From the NCBI RefSeq assembly GCF_003287735.1, contig NZ_NSCM01000033.1, positions 1 to 52,596 on the forward strand: 52,596 nt of DNA, written 5' to 3'. Under the pieces are notes generated by a model. It saw only the letters and a list, made by a program, of their open reading frames with translations. It searched no databases and was not told the origin of the DNA. This document shows, piece by piece, positions 16,956 through 26,900 of the stretch. Origin of the DNA: Photorhabdus bodei. Its GTDB lineage: Bacteria; Pseudomonadota; Gammaproteobacteria; Enterobacterales; Enterobacteriaceae. Positions within the stretch are counted from its first letter, which is position 1, and each line of letters opens with the position of its first letter. A program made the translations under genes and the position numbers.

Positions 16956-17159
16956 TTTTAAACTCCTTTCATAACTTTGTAAAAACAATTAAGAATCTAG
17001 ATAATTAAAAGATTAGCACATTAAATGAATTTATCAATGTATTTGACATTAAAATTAAAATTATTTATATATCTAATCTAATTATTTGTTTTTAAAACAG
17101 AAACCGCAATATTACCGTATCAATGGCAATTATGTATGATTATATTCTCTCTGTACTCT
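16956..17159. other. cpm upstream region
   Basis: AT-rich control region upstream of cpmA with no coding sequence. It contains the possible cpmA promoter (17010-17037) and ends at the duplicated sfsA fragment. No LuxR-type regulator gene (carR) is linked, unlike the Pectobacterium and Serratia car operons. Confidence 0.5.
17010..17037 (-). promoter_or_regulatory. Candidate promoter of the cpm operon
   Basis: On the minus strand TTGATA and TAATCT are separated by 16 bp, about 50 bp upstream of the TTG start of cpmA. This is the best-spaced pair seen in the region, but the DNA is so AT-rich that chance matches are likely. Confidence 0.35.
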
Positions 17160-17239
17160 GTATTGGCACAGTGGATAGAATTTCATAAAAACTCCTGAAT
17201 GACGGATGGCATAAGATTGAAGCAGGCAATGCTACAATG
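17160..17239. repeat. Right copy of the target duplication, with internal sfsA deletion
   Basis: 17171-17239 repeats 10023-10091 (66 of 69 identical). Its left part, 17160-17178, is a perfect 19-bp match to 9926-9944 inside sfsA. The copy is therefore a dead 5' fragment of sfsA plus upstream DNA, with the intervening sfsA DNA removed between the short repeats GTGGATAG and GTGGATGG. It retains the region directly upstream of hrpB. Confidence 0.85.
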
Positions 17240-17278
17240 CCGGCGGTTGAAAGTTAACTTTCTTTGTATGGAGTGTTT

Positions 17279-19717
17279 GTGTCTTTATTGCCTGTATATG
17301 AGATCGTCGAACCTGTCCTGAGTGCGTTGAAAAATTCACAACAGGTCCTGCTTCATGCTCCGGCCGGTGCCGGGAAGTCGACGGCTTTACCATTGGAAAT
17401 TCTGAAAAAAGCTGATTTCTCTGGGCGTATCATCATGTTAGAACCACGGCGGATTGCCGCTCGCAGTGTTGCTAATCGCCTTGCCGCTCAACTGAATGAA
17501 AATATCGGGCAGACCGTGGGTTACCGAATGCGTTCAGAAACAAAAGTGAGTACAACTACTCGCCTTGAAGTGGTAACAGAAGGCATTTTAACCCGTATGT
17601 TGCAGCAAGATCCCATGCTAATCGGGGTTTCTCTGGTGATTCTGGATGAATTCCATGAGCGCAGCTTGCAAGCTGATTTGGCGTTGGCATTGTTGCTGGA
17701 TGTACAGGCAGGGCTGCGGGATGATCTGCGAATTTTGATCATGTCAGCGACGCTGGATAATCAGCGGCTCTGTTCTTTATTACCTGATGCGCCGGTAATC
17801 ATTTCTGACGGGAGAAGCTTTCCTGTGACCAGACATTATTGTCCTTTGTCTGCTCACCAACCTTTTGAACAGAGTATAGCCACCGTTGTATTGCGGTTAC
17901 TCCAACAGGAGCAAGGTTCTGTGCTGTTGTTTTTGCCGGGTAGCGGGGAAATTCAACGGGTGTTTGGACTGCTTAGCGGGAGAGTTGCTGAGGATACCGA
18001 TTTGTGCCCGTTATACGGTGCGTTGTCATTAGCTGAGCAACAAAAAGCGATCGAACCTTCACCATCTGGACGCCGTAAAGTTGTTTTGGCGACTAACATT
18101 GCAGAAACCAGTTTAACGATTGAAGGTATTCGGTTGGTGATTGATAGTGGTCTTGAACGCACGACGCGTTTTGAACCCAAAAATGGTCTGACTCGCCTGA
18201 TCACTCAACGCATCAGTCAAGCCTCTATGACACAACGAGCGGGTCGGGCAGGACGGTTGGAAGCCGGTGTGTGTTGGCATCTATTCAGCCAAGAACAGGC
18301 AGAAAGAGCGGCAGAGCATAGTGAGCCCGAAATTCTGAATGCTGATCTCAGTGGCTTATGGTTCTCCTTATTGCAGTGGGGATGTCATGATATTTCCCAA
18401 TTGTGCTGGCTAGATAGGCCACCTGCCGCCGCTCTGGCAGTAGCCAAATCACTGTTATTACAGTTAGGTGCAATCAGTAACAATGGTCAGTTAACGTCCA
18501 GAGGCAGAAAAATGGCGGAATCCGGTAGTGATCCGCGTCTGGCAGCGATGTTATGTGCAGGGTTGGAACAAGGGGCCGATATGCTGGCAACCGCCGCTAT
18601 GCTGACCGCGATTCTGGAGGAGCCGCCCCGTGATGGTCAGCCGGACATCACTTATTGGGTTGAGCAGCGACAAGCTCATTGGTTACGGCGGGCAAAGCAG
18701 TTAGTTAGAAATATGGGTGATCATTTTGGTGAGCCAGACGGTGGATTTGCTGCAATGCTATTAGCCCAAGGTTTCCCTGACAGAATAGCCAAAAATCGGG
18801 ATAAGGGAGGGCGTTTTCAACTGTCGAACGGTCTGGGAACGATAATCGATGATGAAGAAACGTTATCTGGCGAATCGTGGCTGGTGGCTCCTTCATTATT
18901 ACAAAACAGTAGAAATCCTGACGCGCGTATTTTGCTGGCTTGTCCTCTGGATATTGAACGACTGATACAGCAACAGCCGAATTTATTCAGTGAACAGAGT
19001 GTCGTTGAATGGGATGATAACAAAGGGACGTTGCAGGCTTGGAAGCGGCTGCAATGTGGCAGCCTGACAGTAAAAGCCCAACGATTGGCAAAGCCTTCCG
19101 ATGAGCAATTACAACAGGCTCTGCTAAACTGGTTACGCAGTGAGGGATTACATGAGCTGAATTGGTCACCTGCGGCGGTTCAGTTGTGCATCCGTATCCA
19201 ATGTGCGGCCAAATGGTTGCCTGAAATGCCGTGGCCGCCAGTCAATAATGATGCATTAATGGCTTCTCTTGATGATTGGTTAATGCCGTTCCTCACTGGT
19301 GTGCGTGATTTGAAAGGGCTGAAACAGATTGATTTATTGCCGGCACTGGAAAATTTGCTGGATTGGCAGCAACAACAGTGTCTGGATAATGAATTGCCTA
19401 TTTATTACACTGTCCCTACCGGCAGTCGGATAGCAATCTGTTATTTCAGTGATAAACCACCGGTATTATCAGTTCGGATACAGGAAATGTATGGTGAGCG
19501 GCAAAGCCCATCTCTGGCAAAAGGGCGGGTAACACTGGTGCTTGAACTACTATCACCTGCCCAAAGGCCATTGCAGATCACACAGGATTTGGCTGCTTTT
19601 TGGCAAGGATCCTATCGTGAAGTGCAAAAAGAGATGAAAGGGCGTTATCCAAAACATTTATGGCCGGATGATCCGGCGAATACGGTACCGACTCGGCGGA
19701 CAAAAAGATATTCGTAA
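17279..19717 (+). CDS. hrpB: ATP-dependent RNA helicase HrpB
   Basis: DEAH-box-type helicase of unclear physiological role. The GTG at 17279 is taken as the start because it is preceded by GGAG at 5 nt and gives an N-terminus (MSLLPV) matching E. coli HrpB; an upstream ATG at 17264 lies over the Shine-Dalgarno. This gives 812 residues. Visible motifs are APAGAGKST (motif I), LDEFHERS (motif II, DEFH), MSATLD (III) and TQRAGRAGR (VI), followed by the HrpB C-terminal domain ending RRTKRYS. Confidence 0.95.
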   Translation: MSLLPVYEIVEPVLSALKNSQQVLLHAPAGAGKSTALPLEILKKADFSGRIIMLEPRRIAARSVANRLAAQLNENIGQTVGYRMRSETKVSTTTRLEVVTEGILTRMLQQDPMLIGVSLVILDEFHERSLQADLALALLLDVQAGLRDDLRILIMSATLDNQRLCSLLPDAPVIISDGRSFPVTRHYCPLSAHQPFEQSIATVVLRLLQQEQGSVLLFLPGSGEIQRVFGLLSGRVAEDTDLCPLYGALSLAEQQKAIEPSPSGRRKVVLATNIAETSLTIEGIRLVIDSGLERTTRFEPKNGLTRLITQRISQASMTQRAGRAGRLEAGVCWHLFSQEQAERAAEHSEPEILNADLSGLWFSLLQWGCHDISQLCWLDRPPAAALAVAKSLLLQLGAISNNGQLTSRGRKMAESGSDPRLAAMLCAGLEQGADMLATAAMLTAILEEPPRDGQPDITYWVEQRQAHWLRRAKQLVRNMGDHFGEPDGGFAAMLLAQGFPDRIAKNRDKGGRFQLSNGLGTIIDDEETLSGESWLVAPSLLQNSRNPDARILLACPLDIERLIQQQPNLFSEQSVVEWDDNKGTLQAWKRLQCGSLTVKAQRLAKPSDEQLQQALLNWLRSEGLHELNWSPAAVQLCIRIQCAAKWLPEMPWPPVNNDALMASLDDWLMPFLTGVRDLKGLKQIDLLPALENLLDWQQQQCLDNELPIYYTVPTGSRIAICYFSDKPPVLSVRIQEMYGERQSPSLAKGRVTLVLELLSPAQRPLQITQDLAAFWQGSYREVQKEMKGRYPKHLWPDDPANTVPTRRTKRYS

Positions 19718-19810
19718 TAGAGTTTAACCCTTGTTTTTGCCGGCGAATAAATTCATTAAAAAATATGAAAACCCAATAATAGCATCTAAACGGTTTCGGA
19801 GAATTTTGGA

Positions 19811-22264
19811 ATGTCTGGTGAAGATCGTCAACCAATCGGACGTAAAGGCAAAAAATGGGTATCCCGCCGTAAACGGTCAATAAAAAGACGGTATCTGTTG
19901 GATGATAATGGCTATGAAGATGAGGACTACGATGATGAAGAGGATCAACCCATGACAAAGAAAGGAATGTATTCCCGTCCACCTAAGAAAAAGTGGCGTT
20001 GGTTCTGGTTGTTATTCAAGATATTCATTATTTTTGCCGTATTATTGGCGGCTTATGGTGTCTATCTGGATGCCAAAATCCGCGATCGCATTGATGGGAG
20101 AGTTTGGGAATTACCTGCGGCAGTCTATGGCCGCATGGTCAATCTTGAACCGGGTATGAACTACAGTAAGAAAGAGATGGTACATCTGCTGGAAGGGATG
20201 CAGTATCGCCAGGTGACGAAAATTACCCGTCCCGGAGAGTTTTCTGTCAGAGGTGAAACCATTGAAATGTTGCGTCGTCCGTTTGATTTCCCAGACAGCA
20301 AAGAGGGGCAGATCCACGCTCTGCTAACTTTCAGTGATAACCGTTTGGCGGGGATCGAAAATCTGGAAAATCAACGTCAGTTTGGGTTCTTCCGCCTTGA
20401 TCCGAAGCTGATTACCATGTTGCAGTCTCCCAATGGGGAGCAGCGGCTATTTGTGCCGCGTTCTGGTTTCCCTGATTTACTGGTTAACACCTTGCTGGCG
20501 ACCGAAGATCGCCATTTTTATCAACATGATGGTATTCGTATTCTTTCCATTGGGCGTGCAGCACTGGCTAACTTGACTGCCGGGCGTACCGTTCAGGGGG
20601 GAAGTACCCTGACGCAGCAATTGGTGAGAAACTTGTTCCTGACCAATGAGCGCACTTTGGTGCGCAAAGCCAATGAAGCTTATATGGCTGTGCTGATGGA
20701 TTATCGTTACAGCAAAGATCGGATTCTCGAACTGTATCTGAACGAAGTTTATTTAGGCCGAAGTGGTGATGGGGAGATCCGAGGATTCCCGCTGGCGAGC
20801 CTCTATTATTTTGGTCGTCCCGTGGATGAATTGAGTTTAGATCAACAGGCGTTGCTGGTCGGTATGGTGAAAGGGGCTTCACTCTATAATCCGTGGCGTA
20901 ATCCTAAACTCACTCTCCAGCGTCGTAATGTGGTGCTCAAGCTGTTACAAAACCAGCAAATTATTGATGAAGATCTTTATAAATTATTGAGTGCTCGTCC
21001 ACTGGGGGTAAAACCGAAAGGTGGTGTTATTACCCCGCAACCGGCGTTTATGCAGCTCGTTCGTAAGGAGTTGCAGGACAAACTGGGGGATAGAGTGAAT
21101 GATCTGTCCGGCGTGAAAATCTTCACTACTTTGGACCCGGTATCTCAAGATGCGGCTGAAAACGCAGTAGAAGAGGGGATTGCCAGCCTGAGAAAAACTC
21201 GCAAAATTGCTGACCTTGAAGGAGCAATGGTAATTGTCGATCGCATCAGTGGTGAAATCAGGGCGATGGTTGGTGGTTCTCAACCGCAGTATGCTGGATT
21301 TAACCGAGCAATGATGGCGCGTCGTTCAATTGGTTCACTGGCAAAACCTTCGACTTATTTGGCGGCATTGAGTGAGCCTGATCAATTTCGACTGAATACT
21401 TGGCTGTCGGATGAACCTCTTGCGGTAAAACAGCCGAACAGCAAGGTTTGGGAACCGAGAAATTATGACCGTCGTTTCCGTGGACGTGTCCTGTTGATAG
21501 ATGGGCTGGCAAATTCATTGAATATTCCTACGGTGAATCTTGGATTGGCGGTTGGCCTTGATCATGTCAGCAACACATTGATCCGGCTTGGCGTACCGGA
21601 GGAAGTGATTCAACAGGTTCCAGCCATGTTACTGGGTTCTCTTAGCTTGACACCTTTAGAAGTGGCGCAGGAATACCAGACGATGACGAGTGGCGGCAAT
21701 CGTGCGACGCTTTCCGCGTTACGTTCTGTCATCGCGGAGGATGGTACCGTGATATATCAGAGTTACCCACAGGCTGAACGGGCTGTACCAGCTCAGGCGG
21801 CTTATCTGACGCTATATGGTATGCAGCAGGTGGTGGCGAATGGAACTTCTCGTTCTCTGAATGCTAAGTTTGGTCGCTATAATCTGGCGGGTAAAACGGG
21901 CACTACCAATGATCTGCGTGATAGCTGGTTTGCCGGAATCGATGGTAAAGAAGTGGTGATCGCATGGGTTGGCCGCGATAACAACGGACCGACCAATCTG
22001 ACAGGCGCTACAGGGGCGTTGAATGTATATCGCCGTTATCTGGAAAATCAGACGCCGCTGATGTTGAATAACATTCCACCGGAAGGCATTGTCGATATGG
22101 CGGTTAATCAGGATGGCAGCTTTAGCTGTAGTGGCAGTGGCTGGAGAACATTACCGGTTTGGACTTATGACCCACAGAGTTTGTGCCAGCAAACAGCGGT
22201 ATCAGCACCTGTTCAACAGCAAGAACAAGCACCGGGCTGGTTGCGAGAGATGTTTGGTCAATAA
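19811..22264 (+). CDS. mrcB: Penicillin-binding protein 1B
   Basis: Bifunctional peptidoglycan synthase of the inner membrane. The 817 residues contain a basic/acidic cytosolic tail (1-60), one transmembrane segment (about 65-85, WFWLLFKIFIIFAVLL), the UB2H region, the glycosyltransferase (EDRHFYQHDG and GGSTLTQQLVRNLF), and the transpeptidase with S-x-x-K (RSIGSLAKP), SLN and KTGTTND motifs. A GAGAATTTTG stretch precedes the start. It lies 93 bp after hrpB. A terminator follows. Confidence 0.97.
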   Translation: MSGEDRQPIGRKGKKWVSRRKRSIKRRYLLDDNGYEDEDYDDEEDQPMTKKGMYSRPPKKKWRWFWLLFKIFIIFAVLLAAYGVYLDAKIRDRIDGRVWELPAAVYGRMVNLEPGMNYSKKEMVHLLEGMQYRQVTKITRPGEFSVRGETIEMLRRPFDFPDSKEGQIHALLTFSDNRLAGIENLENQRQFGFFRLDPKLITMLQSPNGEQRLFVPRSGFPDLLVNTLLATEDRHFYQHDGIRILSIGRAALANLTAGRTVQGGSTLTQQLVRNLFLTNERTLVRKANEAYMAVLMDYRYSKDRILELYLNEVYLGRSGDGEIRGFPLASLYYFGRPVDELSLDQQALLVGMVKGASLYNPWRNPKLTLQRRNVVLKLLQNQQIIDEDLYKLLSARPLGVKPKGGVITPQPAFMQLVRKELQDKLGDRVNDLSGVKIFTTLDPVSQDAAENAVEEGIASLRKTRKIADLEGAMVIVDRISGEIRAMVGGSQPQYAGFNRAMMARRSIGSLAKPSTYLAALSEPDQFRLNTWLSDEPLAVKQPNSKVWEPRNYDRRFRGRVLLIDGLANSLNIPTVNLGLAVGLDHVSNTLIRLGVPEEVIQQVPAMLLGSLSLTPLEVAQEYQTMTSGGNRATLSALRSVIAEDGTVIYQSYPQAERAVPAQAAYLTLYGMQQVVANGTSRSLNAKFGRYNLAGKTGTTNDLRDSWFAGIDGKEVVIAWVGRDNNGPTNLTGATGALNVYRRYLENQTPLMLNNIPPEGIVDMAVNQDGSFSCSGSGWRTLPVWTYDPQSLCQQTAVSAPVQQQEQAPGWLREMFGQ

Positions 22265-22290
22265 TAACTATTTGATGAGATGAATGACAA

Positions 22291-22321
22291 AGCGCTGATC
22301 TTCTGGTCAGCGTTTTGATTT
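22291..22321 (+). terminator. Rho-independent terminator of mrcB
   Basis: Stem CGCTGA (22293-22298) / TCAGCG (22307-22312), extended by flanking A-T pairs, is followed by TTTTGATTTT, 27 bp after the mrcB stop. Confidence 0.8.
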
Positions 22322-22681
22322 TCTGAGTTTACCGGCTTCCTAAACATACCGCGCCATTATCTTTTCGACTTTACATTATTATCGCAATAGCGGTGATACC
22401 TACATTTGTTGTGTAATTGCATGTAAGTTTTTGCAAAATGTGATGTTTTACACCTGTTGGAGACAATAAAATCAGCAATTTTCATAATATTCCTATATGT
22501 TTTTTAAGTGAAATATGATGAATTTATTTAGCTGATTTGCGAGTAGATGTATTAGCATTTGAACAAGTTGTATAGACGTTTTCTGGAATATTTTTTCTAA
22601 TTTTCTACCTTTATTGGATAGAGGTTAATAAACCGTTATCCGTGTTTATATACTAGAGGTCAGATATGAATAAAGAGGTTA
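22322..22681. other. Non-coding AT-rich DNA at the start of the NRPS island
   Basis: About 360 bp with no convincing gene, repeat or terminator. This is the point at which the conserved mrcB backbone gives way to accessory DNA; E. coli has the fhuACDB operon here. Confidence 0.5.
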
Positions 22682-22808
22682 TATATCCGTTATCTTTCAA
22701 GTTGCCTCTTTGTTGGCTGCACTCACTCACCCCAGTCACATAGTTCTCTATGCTCCCGGGGATTCGCTCCCTTGCCGTCGCGATGCATCTTGAAATCCGT
22801 AGGGTATA
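22682..22808. repeat. ERIC element, copy 3
   Basis: Complete 127-bp copy beginning TATATCCGTTATC and ending CGTAGGGTATA, same orientation as the others. It ends 4 bp before the ATG of a small ORF, so it supplies that ORF's 5' leader. Confidence 0.9.
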
Positions 22809-22812
22809 AATA

Positions 22813-23040
22813 ATGGCAATCAATATTGAAGCGTTAATAAATAGCCTAAAAATCTTATTCACTCGGCAAGATTTTTATTCATTGGAAAAACTAAGCCCGC
22901 TGTTCACCAAAAAAATGGCCAATGGGATTATTGAGGAAACCATAGAAAAAGTCTCTGCTTGGAGTAAGATAGCCGCTGATTTTGGTGTACCAAAATCGTT
23001 GATTGATCTAGTTGATACAAATTTGAGATTGAATATCTAA
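22813..23040 (+). CDS. Hypothetical 75-residue protein
   Basis: Small ORF (MAINIEALINSLKILF...NLRLNI) starting directly after an ERIC element. The sequence is helical and amphipathic with a protein-like composition. I recognise no family. There is no good Shine-Dalgarno: the ERIC end occupies the position where it should be. It may be an intact gene whose original leader was replaced, or a remnant of a longer gene cut by the ERIC insertion. Confidence 0.4.
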   Translation: MAINIEALINSLKILFTRQDFYSLEKLSPLFTKKMANGIIEETIEKVSAWSKIAADFGVPKSLIDLVDTNLRLNI

Positions 23041-23179
23041 TATTGAAATTCTTATTTTCAAAAACAAGCTATAAATATAGGCAGCTTAGGAGTTGTTGTT
23101 AAAAAAGCCCTGCATTACAGGACGTTTGTGTGAGAGGCTTGATGCAGATGGGGATTATGTGTTTGCCGATGCTGATTTA

Positions 23180-23283
23180 TCAGCTTGAGCCTGTTTCCGG
23201 CTCTTCGGCTTCCTGTTCAGCGGCCTGAGCATTACTTTCGTTCAACTCTTTGGCTGACGCCCCAACGTGGATGCCATTTTGCA
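23180..23283 (-). pseudogene. C-terminal gene fragment, possibly phage-derived
   Basis: A minus-strand frame ends at 23180 and encodes about 33 residues (NGIHVGASAKELNES...EEPETGSS), rich in Ala and Glu with protein-like codon use, but has a stop just upstream and no start. It looks like the tail of a larger gene, perhaps a phage structural or scaffolding protein. It abuts and slightly overlaps the NRPS remnant that runs the other way. Function unknown. Confidence 0.3.
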
Positions 23284-23296
23284 AGAAATTGGACTA

Positions 23297-23503
23297 TTTA
23301 ATTATATCGATATAGAAAGTGATGAAGAAGAATTATTTACTAACCTGAGCATAGAACCTATATAGATTACTCCAACTCCTTTCTAGTCATTTGGGGTGAT
23401 TTTTATCAATAAGCCCTAAAATATCCTATGTGAATTTTCATATAATCCAGAACTCTATTCCAAATAAGCTATTGATAGCGTCATCAGATATTATGAGCGA
23501 TTA
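23297..23503 (+). pseudogene. Decayed NRPS condensation-domain fragment
   Basis: This frame aligns without gaps over 69 codons to the end of the terminal condensation domain of the third NRPS (about residues 1533-1601), with roughly 31 identities by eye. Anchors are CEFSYNPELY against CELNYNPELY, RYYERL against TYYERL, and PF*SFG against PFESLG. Four in-frame stop codons interrupt it (at 23363, 23384, 23417 and 23465) but there is no frameshift. It is a dead remnant of another NRPS terminal C domain just upstream of the living operon. Confidence 0.75.
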
Positions 23504-23572
23504 ATGATGCCATTGTATCTGGTTAGGAAAAAGAGAATATCGGTTATTTTTATGATTAAGATTTTTTAGATA

Positions 23573-23699
23573 TATACCTGTCATCCTTCAAGTTGCCTCT
23601 TTGTTGGCTGCACTCACTCACCCCGGTCACATAGTTATCTATGCTCCCGGGGATTCGCTCCCTTGCCGCCGCGATGCATCTTGAAATCCATAAGGTATA
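23573..23699. repeat. ERIC element, copy 4 (upstream of the NRPS operon)
   Basis: Complete 127-bp copy beginning TATACCTGTCATCC and ending CATAAGGTATA, same orientation as the others. It lies between the NRPS remnant and the promoter region of the first NRPS gene. Confidence 0.9.
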
Positions 23700-23977
23700 G
23701 ATTTAGACGAATAACAGGTAAATAGTTAATGAATAAGCTTTATGGATGAAGCTCATTATCTGCTTAAATGGCTGTTAATTTTATATGATTTTATATTGCT
23801 CATCAATTAAAAAATTTTCATATTTTATCGCTGTTTTGATAACAAAATCAAACAACGTTATTAATGATTTTCGATGCCCATATGCTAACATGATTAAAAA
23901 TTTGTTACTTTATAATTATGGACATAATAAATAATCACGTGTGTAAATAATTTGATATTATATTTTCAAGGAGATAT
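23700..23977 (+). promoter_or_regulatory. Upstream region and candidate promoter of the NRPS operon
   Basis: 278 bp of very AT-rich DNA. The best promoter-like pair is TTGTTA (23902-23907) and TAATAA (23925-23930) with a 17-bp spacer. An AAGGAG Shine-Dalgarno 6 nt before the first ATG is clear. No operator was recognised. Confidence 0.45.
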
Positions 23978-26900
23978 ATGAAAAATGCAGCGCAAATTGT
24001 AAATGAGGCTTTAAATCAAGGAATTACTCTGTTTGTTGCTGATAACCGATTACAATACGAAACTAGCCGTGATAGTATTCCTGCGGAATTGTTTAGTGAA
24101 TGGAAAAATTATAAACAAGAGTTGATCGACTTCTTAAGCCAGATCGATGCAGAAGAAGAAATTCAAACATATCAATTACAGAATATCCAACGTGATGGCC
24201 ATGCAGAACATTATCCACTCTCATTTGCTCAACAACGCCTGTGGTTTATCGACCAACTTACCGAAGGTAGCCCCCAATATAATTGTCCCGGATATTTGAG
24301 ATTACGGGAACAACTGAATTTCAATGCTTTTAAGGCTGCTGTAGAAACGTTGCTTGAGCGCCATGAAGCGTTACGTACCCATATTAAAATTATTGATAAT
24401 GAGCCACGGCAAGTCATAACACATTCCTATGATTTACCCATTACACTACATGATCTGACTGCATTCTCTGAAACTGAGCAAGAATCTCAAGTCAAAAGAT
24501 TCAGTAAAGAAGAAGATAACTTGGTTTTTAACCTCAGTACTGATTTGATGTTGCGTATTCGCCTGATAAAGCTGGCTGAAAATGATTATGTGATTATCTA
24601 TACCATTCACCATATTGCCTGTGATAGTTGGTCAATAGAAATCTTTATCAATGAACTTATCACCTTATATCGCGCGTATAATAAAGGAGAAATAGCCCCA
24701 TTACCGCCACTTAAAATCCAATATACCGATTATGCTCAATGGCAACGAAATTGGCTGCAAGGTGATATTCTCAAAAAACAATTGGATTATTGGCAAACCC
24801 AGTTATCAGGTATTTCTCCACTTCACCGTCTTCCACTGGATAACCCACGACCAGAGAAACAGAGTTTTGAGGGGCATCTTAATGATCAACGTATTTCAAG
24901 GGATTTAACACAAGAAATAAGAGCATTATGTCACCAACATGAAGTCACATTATTCATGTTTCTGGAGACAGCCTTTGCCGTATTGTTGAGTCGTTACAGT
25001 AATGAAAAAGACATTCTGGTCGGAACACCACTTGCAGGGAGAAGACACCATGATATTGAGCCGCTGATTGGCTTTTTTGTTAACTCTCTGGTGATCAGAA
25101 CGGATTTATCTGGCCAGCCTACTTTCAGTGAGTTATTAAAGCAGAATAGTCGCACTATCCTGGATGCGTATGCACATCAAGATCTGCCATTTCAAATGCT
25201 GGTGGAAAAAATGAGTCCGGGACGAAACTTAAATTATAACCCTATATTCCAAATCGCTTTTACTCTGGAGAATACTCAACGTGATACGATACTGGCGCGG
25301 GATAATAATATTGAGTTTGAAGAACGTCTTCTTTTAAAAGTCCGATTTGATTTGGAAATTCATATTTATGAAGAAGAGGAGGGAGGATTATCCCTTTTAT
25401 GGGTTTATGACAGCAGCTTATTCAAAAATATGACTATTGGAAGATTACTCGCTAATTATGAAACCTTGCTTGCTAATATTGTTAGTGTCATGAAGCCATG
25501 TATTGGCTCCGATCTGATACACAGGGAACCTTCTGTCCATGAGATTCCACTATTAGCAGAAGCTGAAATACACACTTTATTACATGAATGGAATGGCCTA
25601 CAGGATCGTAGCCAGCATGGAGGCTGTTTTCATGAACTGTTTGAGGAGCAAGTTGCCCGATATCCTGAAAGAACAGCAGTTATTTTTGACGGCAATTCAT
25701 TAAGCTATCAGGAACTAAATAAACAAGCTAACCAACTCGCTCATTACTTGACAGAGCAAAAGATCAAACCAGAAGCATTGGTCGCGCTCTGTATTCCTCG
25801 TTCAATACGCGCTGTAGTAGCGCTACTGGGGATTATTAAAGCAGGGGGAGCTTATTTGCCGTTAGATCCCAGTTATCCGAAACCTCGTCTTCAATATATG
25901 TTGGAACACAGCGAAGCTGAATTCATTCTGACCGAAACAGATTTGATAGAAAAACTCCCAATCAGCCAGCAGAAAGTCGTCTGTTTGGATACGGAGATAA
26001 TGCAATCACAATTGCAGCACATGCCTACGGATAATATCGCTGAACGCCCATTCCCACTCACGGAAAATAACCTGGCTTACGTCATTTATACCTCTGGTTC
26101 TACGGGTAAGCCGAAAGGGGTTATGTTGGAACATAAGGGGTGGGTAAATTTGGCCCTTTCACAGGCGGGTTTATTTGGTGTTGATTCATATAGCCGGGGA
26201 TTGCAGTTCGCTTCCTGGAGTTTTGATGCCATGATCTTAGAAATATCTATGACACTGGCGTATGGAGCAGCACTTTATTTAATTTCAGAAACCCAACAGC
26301 ATACCCCTGAATATTTGGATGAGTTAGTTGATAAACATCAGATTACCCATGCTGTATTACCACCTGCTTTGCTGCCTTACCTGGACTTTAATAAATGGCG
26401 TTCCGTTTCAACCTTACTTTTAGCAGGGGAAGCTGTACCACCACAGAGCGCTGTTCGTTGGTCACAGGGCAGAAAACTGTTCAACGTATATGGCCCGACA
26501 GAGTGTACTGCCATTGTGACTTCGGGCTTATTAACTGATGACAAAATTACAATTGGGAAACCATTGCCCAATACCGTTATCCGTATTCTTGATCCATCAG
26601 GCAATCTAGTACCTATTGGTGTTGCCGGGGAATTATGTATTGGTGGCATCCAACTGGCGCGCGGGTACTTGAATGCCCCTGAAACAAACGCAACGAAATT
26701 TATTACTGATTTAACGGACAAAGCCCAATCCCTACGTTTATACCGAACGGGAGATTTAGCCCGTTGGTTGCCTGATGGTAGTGTGGAATTTATTGGCCGG
26801 ATTGACTCTCAAGTCAAGATTAGAGGATTTAGGATTGAGTTGGGAGAAATCGAAATTGCACTGGTCGGACATGACGCCTTAAGCAATGCTGCGGTTATTA

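Noticed and set aside
19578..19982. 134-residue minus-strand ORF across the hrpB-mrcB junction
   Set aside because: It is antisense to the end of hrpB and the start of mrcB and has no family features; both plus-strand genes are certain.
22653..22862. 69-residue minus-strand ORF over ERIC copy 3
   Set aside because: Largely ERIC sequence read through; no ribosome site or family match.
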